This document shows positions 53,490 to 61,450 of a stretch of DNA of 64,000 nt, piece by piece (the first letter of the stretch is position 1; every line of letters starts with the position of its first letter). Source of the DNA: CAJQQK01 sp049116495 (GTDB lineage Bacteria > Pseudomonadota > Alphaproteobacteria > Rhizobiales > Hyphomicrobiaceae); the NCBI GenBank assembly GCA_049116495.1, contig JAGDYV010000037.1, forward strand, positions 15,114 to 79,113, given 5' to 3'. A model generated the notes under the pieces. It searched no databases. It was not told the origin of the DNA and was given only the letters and a program-made list of their open reading frames with translations. Position numbers and translations under genes: made by a program.

Positions 53490-55577
53490 ATGACAACGCC
53501 TGGGAAATGGTTGTTTCGATTTGCCGTCATCACCGACGCGCATGTCGCCGACGTCGAAGAATCAACAGCGTCGCCGTTCCCGGTCGGCAGACTGACAAGT
53601 TCAAGGTATCGCTACGCCATAAACTTGTTGAACGAGCATGACGTCGACTTCATCCTGAACCTGGGCGACATGGTCAACCCTCTGCCATCGTTGCCCACCT
53701 ACGATGAAGCAGCAAGGCGATTTCATGAAATCAGTCGTCCGCTGAAGCACAAGCAATATTTTATTCCCGGCAATCATGATATCGGCGACAAACCATCTGG
53801 CTGGATGCCTGCCGATCCTGTGAACCAACAAGCGCTCGACCTGTACCGGAAACACTTCGGACCTGACCGACAACTGTTCGAGCACAAAGGCTGCGTGTTT
53901 ATTCTGCTGAATGCAGAATTGCTGAACGCGGCTCTTCCCGAAGCCGAACAACAGCGCCACTGGCTCGAAAGTGCGCTACTTGAACATGATGGCAAGCGGA
54001 TCATGATGGCCATCCACTATCCACCATTTCTGTGCAATGCCGATGAATTCGACCACTATGACAACATCGCAGAACCAGGCCGCTCGTGGTTGCTGGGCTT
54101 GCTGGCGCGTCACAACGTGGAAGCTGTGTTCTCGGGACACGTGCACAATTTCTGGCTTAATCGCTGGGCCAATACCAACCTCTACGTTGTGCCGTCCTTG
54201 GTGTTCCCCCGACAAGATTATTCTGAAATGTACGCAACGGAACCGGAACCCGAAGGCGGCCGCAATGATCCTGACAAACTAGGTTTCATGACGGTCGATG
54301 TGTATGAGAACGATCATGCTTGGCGTCTGCATCGGACTTTTGGTGCCCGGCAACTCCCCGACGACACTTATCAGCGCCAGCGCCGACCATCCACTGTTCT
54401 GCCCGTTGAGACCTCACTGCAAAACGTCGGCCTCGACATGCGTCAAAGCTGGATTACTTTTCATCAAGTTCCACCAAGCGGCGCGCTGGATGAGTTCTAC
54501 CGCAAGGATGTTCGTAACGACTATCCGCTGCTGGCCATCAATGATCTGGGCGTCAGGGATTTGCGCATTCCCCTCAACGATCTGCTCGACGAACGCGTAC
54601 GGAACCGGCTGTTCGACCTGAAAGGACAAGGCCTCCGGTTGACCGTCTATTGTTTCGGCTTGCCAGGGCCGGCCGCTCGCAAAACGATTGTCGAAAGCCG
54701 AGAATTACTGGACCGAATTGAGATTGTCTGGCCTGATAAACGAAAGACGGAACTTCGCTCTGTCATGGCCTCGCTGAAAGAAGAGCTGTCCCTACCGATC
54801 TTGATATCGCCGCTGTGGGCCGAGCACGGCAAAACGGATACCCAGGGCCGGCACCTGCACGTCATAAATCATGGCTTTCCTGATGCCGGGCCCGAAAAGA
54901 TGCTTGAGTTCTTCTGTGGGACACCCCCAAGCGAAGCAGCTGATGGCGCCGTGTTCTGGCTCGATGTGGATGGCGGTTTTCTCAAGGAGATCGAAGCTGT
55001 TTCTCGACTGGCAAAAGAGCAAGAGATAGAGGCGCACGTCATTGCCAGAATAACAGGCGCCAACCCGGCAGAATGGCAAGACGACGAACGGTGGACGGCA
55101 ACCGGCTCGGTCATCGCACAGCTGGCAGCTGTCATGGCACCAAATGTCCGCATCTACCTTGACGCGTTCTTGGACGTCGACCGAGGCTACTATCGCCGCG
55201 CCGGGCTGATCGATAAGCAGTGCAATCCAAGGGCCGCTTGGCATGCCATGCGTGCACTGCGATCCGAATTACATGCCGCTCCCGAGATCCCCGACATTAA
55301 AAGGCCGATTGCGTTTGGAAAGTGGTCCCTCTATCCCGTTCGCGGGAAAGGTATGGACGGATACGTTACGTGTTTCTCCGAAACATTTGAGCAATCAGAA
55401 CTGCTACCCGAAGGGCTGACACAAGCGGGCAACTTCAAAATCTTCGACCTTTGCACACCAAGCACACCAGAAGCGGTCGTCGCCGCCGACCAGCTAAGCA
55501 GCGCATTGTCCGAAATGTCCACTGCATCCGCTGTGGCGACACCAGGACCCTACTTTCTGACACCAAGCCCCAGTTAG
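53490..55577 (+). CDS. metallophosphoesterase with a long unassigned C-terminal domain
   Basis: The N-terminal 280 residues form a calcineurin-type phosphoesterase: FAVITDAHVADVEE (Asp16-x-His18), LNLGDMVNP, IPGNHDIGD, MMAIHYPP and FSGHVHNFWLN. These are all the metal-binding motifs. Residues about 330-695 (for example LRLTVYCFGLPGPAARKTIV) do not match a family I can name; they could form a TIM-barrel-like domain. The ATG at 53490 is preceded by GGAAGGAACGAGAGA. It may release a phosphate or sulfate-like group in the local pathway, but this is inference. Confidence 0.85.
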   Translation: MTTPGKWLFRFAVITDAHVADVEESTASPFPVGRLTSSRYRYAINLLNEHDVDFILNLGDMVNPLPSLPTYDEAARRFHEISRPLKHKQYFIPGNHDIGDKPSGWMPADPVNQQALDLYRKHFGPDRQLFEHKGCVFILLNAELLNAALPEAEQQRHWLESALLEHDGKRIMMAIHYPPFLCNADEFDHYDNIAEPGRSWLLGLLARHNVEAVFSGHVHNFWLNRWANTNLYVVPSLVFPRQDYSEMYATEPEPEGGRNDPDKLGFMTVDVYENDHAWRLHRTFGARQLPDDTYQRQRRPSTVLPVETSLQNVGLDMRQSWITFHQVPPSGALDEFYRKDVRNDYPLLAINDLGVRDLRIPLNDLLDERVRNRLFDLKGQGLRLTVYCFGLPGPAARKTIVESRELLDRIEIVWPDKRKTELRSVMASLKEELSLPILISPLWAEHGKTDTQGRHLHVINHGFPDAGPEKMLEFFCGTPPSEAADGAVFWLDVDGGFLKEIEAVSRLAKEQEIEAHVIARITGANPAEWQDDERWTATGSVIAQLAAVMAPNVRIYLDAFLDVDRGYYRRAGLIDKQCNPRAAWHAMRALRSELHAAPEIPDIKRPIAFGKWSLYPVRGKGMDGYVTCFSETFEQSELLPEGLTQAGNFKIFDLCTPSTPEAVVAADQLSSALSEMSTASAVATPGPYFLTPSPS

Positions 55578-55805
55578 CTTGAGCGAACAAGAACCACTTG
55601 GACAGCCGCATTTTTGGCAGCGACGGCTGGCGAGCATCTTGGGCCATCGTTGCCCGGTGATCGTTTTCTTTCGACCATGTGTCGTGGCTCACAACAGTGA
55701 ATCAAATCAGCGTGCATGTTGGGTTCATCGGCGGCCGGCAACAACGGTCGGCCGCCACAACATAAACCCAACCGAGCACACGCTCAGACCCAAGGAAACT
55801 TTGAA

Positions 55806-56153
55806 ATGTTCAAGAAACTGATCAACTCCGCCGCTGCAGCAATCACCCTGATGGTTGGCTTGCACGCTCCCGCATCAGCTGCCATGTCAATCGCCAAACC
55901 GGCAGCCGCTCAGACTGAAGCCGCAGCAGCAATCGTCGAAGTCCGAGGCGGGCGTCGCGGTGGTGGTTTCCGCCGTCACGGTGGGTTCCGTCGCCACGGA
56001 GGCTTCCGCCGCCATCGCGGATTTCGTCGTCATGGTGGATTTCGTCGTCATCGCTGGCACCGCCGTCACCGTTGGAACCGTCACCACTATTTCGGTGCCT
56101 ATCACGTCTACCGTGATTGCTTCTGGCGGCATGGACGCAAGTACTGCAGCTAA
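55806..56153 (+). CDS. secreted Arg/His/Gly-repeat protein
   Basis: The 115-residue product has a signal peptide (MFKKLINSAAAAITLMVGLH, cleaved near PASA). The mature part is built from about five FRRHGGF-like heptads (residues about 60-95) followed by HRRHRWNRHHYFGAYHVYRD and two Cys. AAGGAAACTTTGAA precedes the ATG. It is strongly basic and may bind metals through His. A perfect terminator follows. Such small GGR/His-rich exported proteins are common in alphaproteobacteria but their function is unknown. Confidence 0.7.
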   Translation: MFKKLINSAAAAITLMVGLHAPASAAMSIAKPAAAQTEAAAAIVEVRGGRRGGGFRRHGGFRRHGGFRRHRGFRRHGGFRRHRWHRRHRWNRHHYFGAYHVYRDCFWRHGRKYCS

Positions 56154-56173
56154 ACTCCGCATCTCCCAAACAG

Positions 56174-56204
56174 ACCCCGCCAGCGCAAGCCGGCGGGGTT
56201 TTTG
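56174..56204 (+). terminator. rho-independent terminator
   Basis: ACCCCGCCAGC pairs with GCCGGCGGGGT around a short GCAA-type loop, followed by TTTTT. It lies 20 bases after the Arg/His/Gly-repeat gene and ends its transcript. It is the clearest intrinsic terminator in the window and also lies just beyond the stop of the convergent aldo/keto reductase gene. Confidence 0.88.
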
Positions 56205-56212
56205 TATGCTCC

Positions 56213-57211
56213 TCAGCCCAGCGCCGAAGCCGCAAATCCTGCCTGGACCTCCTTGATCTGTACCAAGGCGTCATCTGATAGCGGCCCCTTGTTCACCGAT
56301 GATGCGGCCTGCTGCAATTCTTCAAGCGTTGCGATACCAATCTCAGTTGTGGCAAGCGTTGGATTGGAAATGACATAGCGTACCGCAAGTTCCGGCAGGC
56401 TTGCGGCGTGACCAGCCTCGATCAACGGAACAAACTGAAGAGCGCGCTGCACGTCTGTCGCGTAATCTGTTTTTGATCCAATAGGATCTACCGACGGCAG
56501 CCCCAGCGAATGGCGCGCCTCACTGCCAGACAAGGCACCACCAGCAAGCACACGCACGCCAATTGAGCCCACTCCGTTGTCCTTCGCGACGTTAAGAAGT
56601 TCACGAAAATCATCGGCTGGGTAGTCGTCCGGCACGATTTCGCCGGCAGATGGAACCAGCAAGTTATAGAAAATTTGGGCGCTGCTAAAGGCACCGCATT
56701 TGACCAATTGATGCAGGTCATCCGCTTCGCCCTTGGCCGTAAACCCCAAGAACCGGGTCTTGCCGGCGTCCCTCAACTTTTCAAATGCGGGGATAACGTC
56801 ATTCAATACGTGCTCGACACTGAGTGTGCCCCGGTGATCCGACCGACCCAGGGTGTTGTGCAATTGAAAGATGTCTACATGGTCGAGCTTCAGTCGCGCC
56901 AGACTGGCATCAAGAGATTTGGACACGGCATCTGCCACATCGGCCAAATCATTGTTGCTCAGCCCAACCTTGGTACTGACCACAATGCCGTCCGTATTGC
57001 CATTGAGCGCCCGGCCGAGGTTGGTCTCTGAGGCACCGTCTCCATAACTCGCAGCAGTGTCGAAAAAATTTATGCCGTTGTCCCGTGCCCAGGCAACTGC
57101 GCGGTCTTGATCTGCGACAGCTCCTTTGGTCATCAGCCCGCCCACGGCGCCACAGCCGAATGTCAAACGGGATACCTTGAGACCGGTGTCGCCGAAATTC
57201 CGCATTTCCAT
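56213..57211 (-). CDS. aldo/keto reductase
   Basis: The 332-residue TIM-barrel enzyme has MRNFGDTGLKVSRLTFGCGA, INFFDTAASYGDGASETNLG (Asp and Tyr of the catalytic tetrad), VSTKVGL with Lys, and the His in VDIFQLHNTLGRS. It reduces carbonyls with NADPH and looks like the L-fucose/galactose-dehydrogenase-like branch. It is followed on the minus strand only by the terminator region of the convergent gene. Confidence 0.9.
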   Translation of the reverse strand: MEMRNFGDTGLKVSRLTFGCGAVGGLMTKGAVADQDRAVAWARDNGINFFDTAASYGDGASETNLGRALNGNTDGIVVSTKVGLSNNDLADVADAVSKSLDASLARLKLDHVDIFQLHNTLGRSDHRGTLSVEHVLNDVIPAFEKLRDAGKTRFLGFTAKGEADDLHQLVKCGAFSSAQIFYNLLVPSAGEIVPDDYPADDFRELLNVAKDNGVGSIGVRVLAGGALSGSEARHSLGLPSVDPIGSKTDYATDVQRALQFVPLIEAGHAASLPELAVRYVISNPTLATTEIGIATLEELQQAASSVNKGPLSDDALVQIKEVQAGFAASALG

Positions 57212-57269
57212 CAGGTTTTTCCTCTTCGGGTCGTTTTCATATCCTACCCGTTCTTTCTATCATGCTCGG

Positions 57270-59519
57270 TTAGGCGTTCTGAACCTCAACCAACGCCGAG
57301 TGCGCGCTGCTGCCTTGGCCCAACCGGGACGTTCCGACGTCACGTGTCAGAACATTCGGGTTGCCCTGCCGATCATCACCTGCATCGTCGAGGTCAAACC
57401 AGGCGCCGGTGGGTATCGCGATCACTCTTGGCCGAATGTTGGTTGTGATGTGCGCGCGCGCCGTGCAGGCACCACGGTCGTTGAAAACGCGAACGAGATT
57501 GCCATCCTTGATCGCTCTTTCCGCTGCATCTTCGGGGCTGATGGCCATCAACGATGGGCGGGCGCCGTCCATGTCGGCAAGCGCCGCTTCAAGCTGGCTA
57601 TGTAGTTTGTCGCCGGGTTGTGGTGAGACGAGATGTAGTGGATAACTTGTGGCATCAGCCGTGCCGAGCCAATCGACAGGTTCCAGCCAATGCGGATGGC
57701 CCGGACAATCATCGTACCCAAAGCCATCAATGGTCTCGGAAAAGATCTCTATCTTACCTGATGGTGTACCGAGTGGGGCCGCAGATGGATCTGCTCGGAA
57801 CGCGGCAAACGGTACGTCAGCATGCTCGGGCCCGGCGATGGGAAGCTCGACCCAATTTCGCTCCCGCAGTTCATCGAAGCCCGGTACTTCAATTCCTTCG
57901 GCGGAAACATTCTGGCGGAACCGGTCGTAGAGGTGTCTAAGCCATCCTTCGGCGTCACGCCCTTCAGTGAAATCAGACAGGCATCCCAGACGCTCAGCCA
58001 ATCCGGCAAAAATTTCATAATCATCGCGAGCTTCGCCAATCGGTTCAATCAATCGAGGCATGTTGAAGAGGAACGAGTCGCTCGGCGCCCGTCCGATATC
58101 TTCACGCTCGTAAGGTGTCGTTGCCGGAAAGACGATGTCTGAACGCTTCGCCGTTGCCGTCCACCAGGGTTCGTTGACAATGATCGTATCTGGTTGCTGC
58201 CACGCGTCGTTTAGACGGTTGAGATCCTGATGATGGTGGAATGGATTGCCGCCGGCCCAATAGATGAGCCGAATGTCGGGATAGGTCCGCGCTTGACCGT
58301 TGAAGTCGTAAGGCTGTCCAGGGTTCAGCAGCATGTCTGATACACGTGCGACGGGAATAAAGTCGGAAATGGCGTTCTTGCCTTGCGGCAGGGTCATTCC
58401 ATCGAGTCGCTTCAACGGCACACCGATGCCGCCAATGGCACCATAACCGTAACCAATGCCACCGCCCGGCAATCCGATCTGGCCGAGCATCGCAGCCAGG
58501 GTTGCTGCCATCCAATAAGGTTGCTCGCCGTTCTGGGCACGCTGCAACGACCATGCGACGGTGATCAAGGTACGTTTGGAAGCCATCCGCCGCGTCAGAT
58601 CGCGAATCGTATCAGCTGTGACACCACACAATGGCGCAGCCCACTCCGGCGTCTTCGGCTGACCGTCGGATTGTCCCAGGAGGTACGTGCAAAACTTATC
58701 GTAGCCGGTCGTACAGCGATCGACAAACCGGCGATCGCACAGATTCTCGGTCTCAAGAACATAGCCGATAGCCAGCATAAGGGCGGTGTCACTGCCCGGG
58801 ACAACTGCGAGCCATTCAGCCTCAGACGGCGCATCTGTACGTTGTGGGCTGACATTGACCAGTCCCATCCCACCGTTGGCAAACGCCTTGAGCCAGTTGG
58901 TCGTTTCGTGGCGTGTGACGCCCCCCATGCTGACCTGCGCATTTTTGGGATTGATGCCGCCAAACATCACCAGCAATTCGGTATTCTCGGCGATCATTGG
59001 CCAGCAGTTCTGCTCGCCCCAACTCAGCTTGAGAAAGTTCATGCCGAGAACGTGAGGCATGATCGCCTGCGCAGCCCCCGTACTGTAACTGCCATAGGAG
59101 GAGACGTAACCGCCTGCACAGTTCAAGAACCGGTGAATCTGGCTCAACGCATGATGAAAGCGCCCTGCACTTGCCCAACCGTACGAACCGCCGTAGATCG
59201 CGCCATTGCCATGGCTCTTGCGGACCCGGTCGATTTCGGTCGCAGCAATGTCCAATGCTTCATCCCAGGGCACCTCGACGAAATCGTCTGCTCCTCGTCT
59301 GCTCTGTGCACGCTCGCGCCCACGCTCCAACCAGCCTCGTCGAATGGAGGGCCGCAACACCCTTGAGCGATGATGAACGGCTGCGGGGATCGCTTCAGGA
59401 ATGGCGGAGGGCGTCGGATCTGCTGCGAACGGCGCAACGGCGACGATCTTGCTTTTCTCGGTTGTCACTTCGAACGCACCCCAGTGGCTCGACGTAACTT
59501 TGGTCTGTCTGCCGTCCAT
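57270..59519 (-). CDS. BisC/DMSO reductase-type molybdopterin oxidoreductase
   Basis: The 749-residue protein belongs to the DMSO reductase family (BisC, TorA, DorA type). SYGSYSTGAAQAIMPH holds the Ser that would ligand Mo. Other motifs are GGINPKNAQVSMGG, YWAGGNPFHHHQDLNRLNDA and FPATTPYEREDIGR. It lacks a twin-arginine signal, so it should be cytosolic, as for biotin sulfoxide reductase BisC. No [4Fe-4S] Cys cluster is seen at the N-terminus. It reduces S- or N-oxides. Confidence 0.9.
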   Translation of the reverse strand: MDGRQTKVTSSHWGAFEVTTEKSKIVAVAPFAADPTPSAIPEAIPAAVHHRSRVLRPSIRRGWLERGRERAQSRRGADDFVEVPWDEALDIAATEIDRVRKSHGNGAIYGGSYGWASAGRFHHALSQIHRFLNCAGGYVSSYGSYSTGAAQAIMPHVLGMNFLKLSWGEQNCWPMIAENTELLVMFGGINPKNAQVSMGGVTRHETTNWLKAFANGGMGLVNVSPQRTDAPSEAEWLAVVPGSDTALMLAIGYVLETENLCDRRFVDRCTTGYDKFCTYLLGQSDGQPKTPEWAAPLCGVTADTIRDLTRRMASKRTLITVAWSLQRAQNGEQPYWMAATLAAMLGQIGLPGGGIGYGYGAIGGIGVPLKRLDGMTLPQGKNAISDFIPVARVSDMLLNPGQPYDFNGQARTYPDIRLIYWAGGNPFHHHQDLNRLNDAWQQPDTIIVNEPWWTATAKRSDIVFPATTPYEREDIGRAPSDSFLFNMPRLIEPIGEARDDYEIFAGLAERLGCLSDFTEGRDAEGWLRHLYDRFRQNVSAEGIEVPGFDELRERNWVELPIAGPEHADVPFAAFRADPSAAPLGTPSGKIEIFSETIDGFGYDDCPGHPHWLEPVDWLGTADATSYPLHLVSPQPGDKLHSQLEAALADMDGARPSLMAISPEDAAERAIKDGNLVRVFNDRGACTARAHITTNIRPRVIAIPTGAWFDLDDAGDDRQGNPNVLTRDVGTSRLGQGSSAHSALVEVQNA

Positions 59520-59528
59520 GAAATCACC

Positions 59529-60302
59529 CTATCCTTGCAAGCAACTAGGTTGCGACTTGCACTGTTCGGCCAGAAGATCCGCAACGACGAGGCGAAACCC
59601 CGCGTCATATGCATCAAGCGTTAGCAAATCGGCGTACCGGCGCTGCCATTTTCCGGTTTCCAGATCATGCCTCAACTTCTGCAATCCTGCTTCAACGTCG
59701 CCAATCGCCCAGAATGACGAACTTCCGGATCGAATGTAGGCATCGAGATAGGCGGCTGGCCGACGCCAGTAGGCATAGAGAAACCCATCGCTGCAATCGT
59801 GCGGCACCAGAACCGGCGTGATCTGTACGGCGCCCAACCATCTTGTGTAATCGGACATTTCTGGCATCTGCGCTTCATCCAACGCTGCCAGCTCTGGAAG
59901 ATAATCCGTCAACCAGGGCCGGTGCGCCGGATCAAACGTAAATATGACGATCTGACCGCGTGTTACGCGGCGCATTTCCCGCAGGCCGGCTTCTTTGTCC
60001 GGCCAATGATGAATGGTCAAAACCGCCATGGAGGCATCAAAGCTCTTGTCATCGAATGGCAGGTCATCGGCACTCGCCTGAATTGCTTTGGCCGCCGCCG
60101 AACTGCGCTTGCGGATCATCTCCCCGGAAGGCTCAACGGCAGTCAAGGTCCGATCCGTCGGCTCATAGGACCCGGTTCCTGCGCCAACATTCAAAACAGT
60201 TTCCGCATTGCCAAGCGCGCGCTCAATGATTGTCGCTATCCGTTGATCCGGCTTGCGAAGCTCCGCATAGTTCACGCCGATGGTATCATACTTCGCACTC
60301 AT
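59529..60302 (-). CDS. class I SAM-dependent methyltransferase
   Basis: The 257-residue protein has motif I VLNVGAGTGSYEPTDRTLTA, an acidic motif in AVEPSGEMIRKR, and the following ADDLPFDDKSFDASMAVLTI. It fits the Methyltransf_11 group. The ATG at 60302 has GGAGAGAAAATCG just upstream; the longer frame to 60335 is less likely. It lies 9 bases upstream of the BisC-type gene in the same transcript direction. The substrate is unknown. Confidence 0.88.
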   Translation of the reverse strand: MSAKYDTIGVNYAELRKPDQRIATIIERALGNAETVLNVGAGTGSYEPTDRTLTAVEPSGEMIRKRSSAAAKAIQASADDLPFDDKSFDASMAVLTIHHWPDKEAGLREMRRVTRGQIVIFTFDPAHRPWLTDYLPELAALDEAQMPEMSDYTRWLGAVQITPVLVPHDCSDGFLYAYWRRPAAYLDAYIRSGSSSFWAIGDVEAGLQKLRHDLETGKWQRRYADLLTLDAYDAGFRLVVADLLAEQCKSQPSCLQG

Positions 60303-60428
60303 CGATTTTCTCTCCGGCGAGCCATCGACATCCATTCGCGGTCCGCCACAGCCTCGCTAGACGCGGCTCAACGTCTCGCTCACGGCCCGTGCTGCCAAAT
60401 TGCATGCCGTATACGACCGACTTGGCGA

Positions 60429-61412
60429 CTACGACATAGCGGCTCGGCTGTGCGGCTCGTTCCAATCGATTGACGGCCCGATTGGTACGATCCCAGTTGG
60501 ATTGATGCGCTCGTGGCTTATGTAATAATGGCGCTTGTTGTGACCAAAATTGATGGTCTCGGCAATGCCAGGCCATTGGTACAAGTCTCGTGTGTAGGCC
60601 CACAGGTTCGGATAATCGATGAGCCGCCTGAGGTTGCACTTGAAGTGCCCGGCGTAAACCGAGTCAAACCGGACGAGCGTTGGAAACAGGCGCCAGTCCG
60701 ATTCCAGCGGCGAACAACCATGCAGGAAACGCGATTGGCTCAAACGTTGCTCGAGCACGTCCAGCGTTTCGAACAGCGCCGTGACCGCGCCTTCATATGC
60801 GGGTTGTGATGTTGCGAAGCCGGCCCTGTAGACGCCATTGTTGACCGTCTCGTAGATCCTCGCGTTCATCGAATCGATATCGTCTCGCAGGCTCTCCGGA
60901 TAATAATCCTCCGCGTTGGCACCGGCTTCGTCAAAGGCGCTATTGAACATGCGGATAATTTCGGATGATTCATTGGAAACGATCGTCTCACCTTGCTTGT
61001 CCCAGAGGACCGGGACGGTGACCCGCCCGGTCATCTTCGGCTCGGCTTTGAGATAGATCTCGCTGAGCCTTGATGCTCCGCCGAGCTTGTCGGAGACGAT
61101 GCCATCGTCATCGGGCTCGAACGTCCAGCCACTTTCCCCCATACGCCAATGGACCGCCGAAACGTCGACGAGGCCGGTCAATCCTTTCAAACTGCGGAAG
61201 ATCAGCGTGCGATGCGCCCAAGGACAGGCATACGACACATAGAGATGATAGCGTCCCGCTTCGCCCGGAAAGCAGCCCTTGCCGGTCGCCCCGGGTTCGC
61301 CGTCCGGCGTAACCCAATGGCGAAATGTCGATTCGGTTCGGACGAACGCACCTTTGGTTTCAGCGGTTTCATACCACTGGTCACGCCAGACGCCGTCAAT
61401 TAGAAGTCCCAT
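60429..61412 (-). CDS. glutathionyl-hydroquinone reductase (GST Xi class, YqjG/ECM4-like)
   Basis: The 327-residue protein has the Xi-class GST catalytic motif YVSYACPWAHRTLIFRSLKG with Cys, RVTVPVLWDKQGETIVSNES (GSH-binding Ser) and a C-terminal helical domain. The length and motif match YqjG. It reduces glutathionyl-hydroquinones and fits an aromatic- or quinone-detoxifying role. It is upstream of the methyltransferase on the same strand with a gap of 126 bases. Confidence 0.92.
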   Translation of the reverse strand: MGLLIDGVWRDQWYETAETKGAFVRTESTFRHWVTPDGEPGATGKGCFPGEAGRYHLYVSYACPWAHRTLIFRSLKGLTGLVDVSAVHWRMGESGWTFEPDDDGIVSDKLGGASRLSEIYLKAEPKMTGRVTVPVLWDKQGETIVSNESSEIIRMFNSAFDEAGANAEDYYPESLRDDIDSMNARIYETVNNGVYRAGFATSQPAYEGAVTALFETLDVLEQRLSQSRFLHGCSPLESDWRLFPTLVRFDSVYAGHFKCNLRRLIDYPNLWAYTRDLYQWPGIAETINFGHNKRHYYISHERINPTGIVPIGPSIDWNEPHSRAAMS

Positions 61413-61450
61413 CAGTCGCCCCTTGCCCAGCTATCGACAACAACCGTAGA

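Noticed and set aside
55927..56090. CRISPR-like or satellite repeat at the 21-base repeats
   Set aside because: The repeats are adjacent, in frame and encode a heptad; there are no spacers.
55843..56274. Minus-strand 143-residue frame opposite the Arg/His/Gly-repeat gene
   Set aside because: It is the reverse of the repeat region; the plus-strand frame has a signal peptide, ribosome-binding site and terminator.
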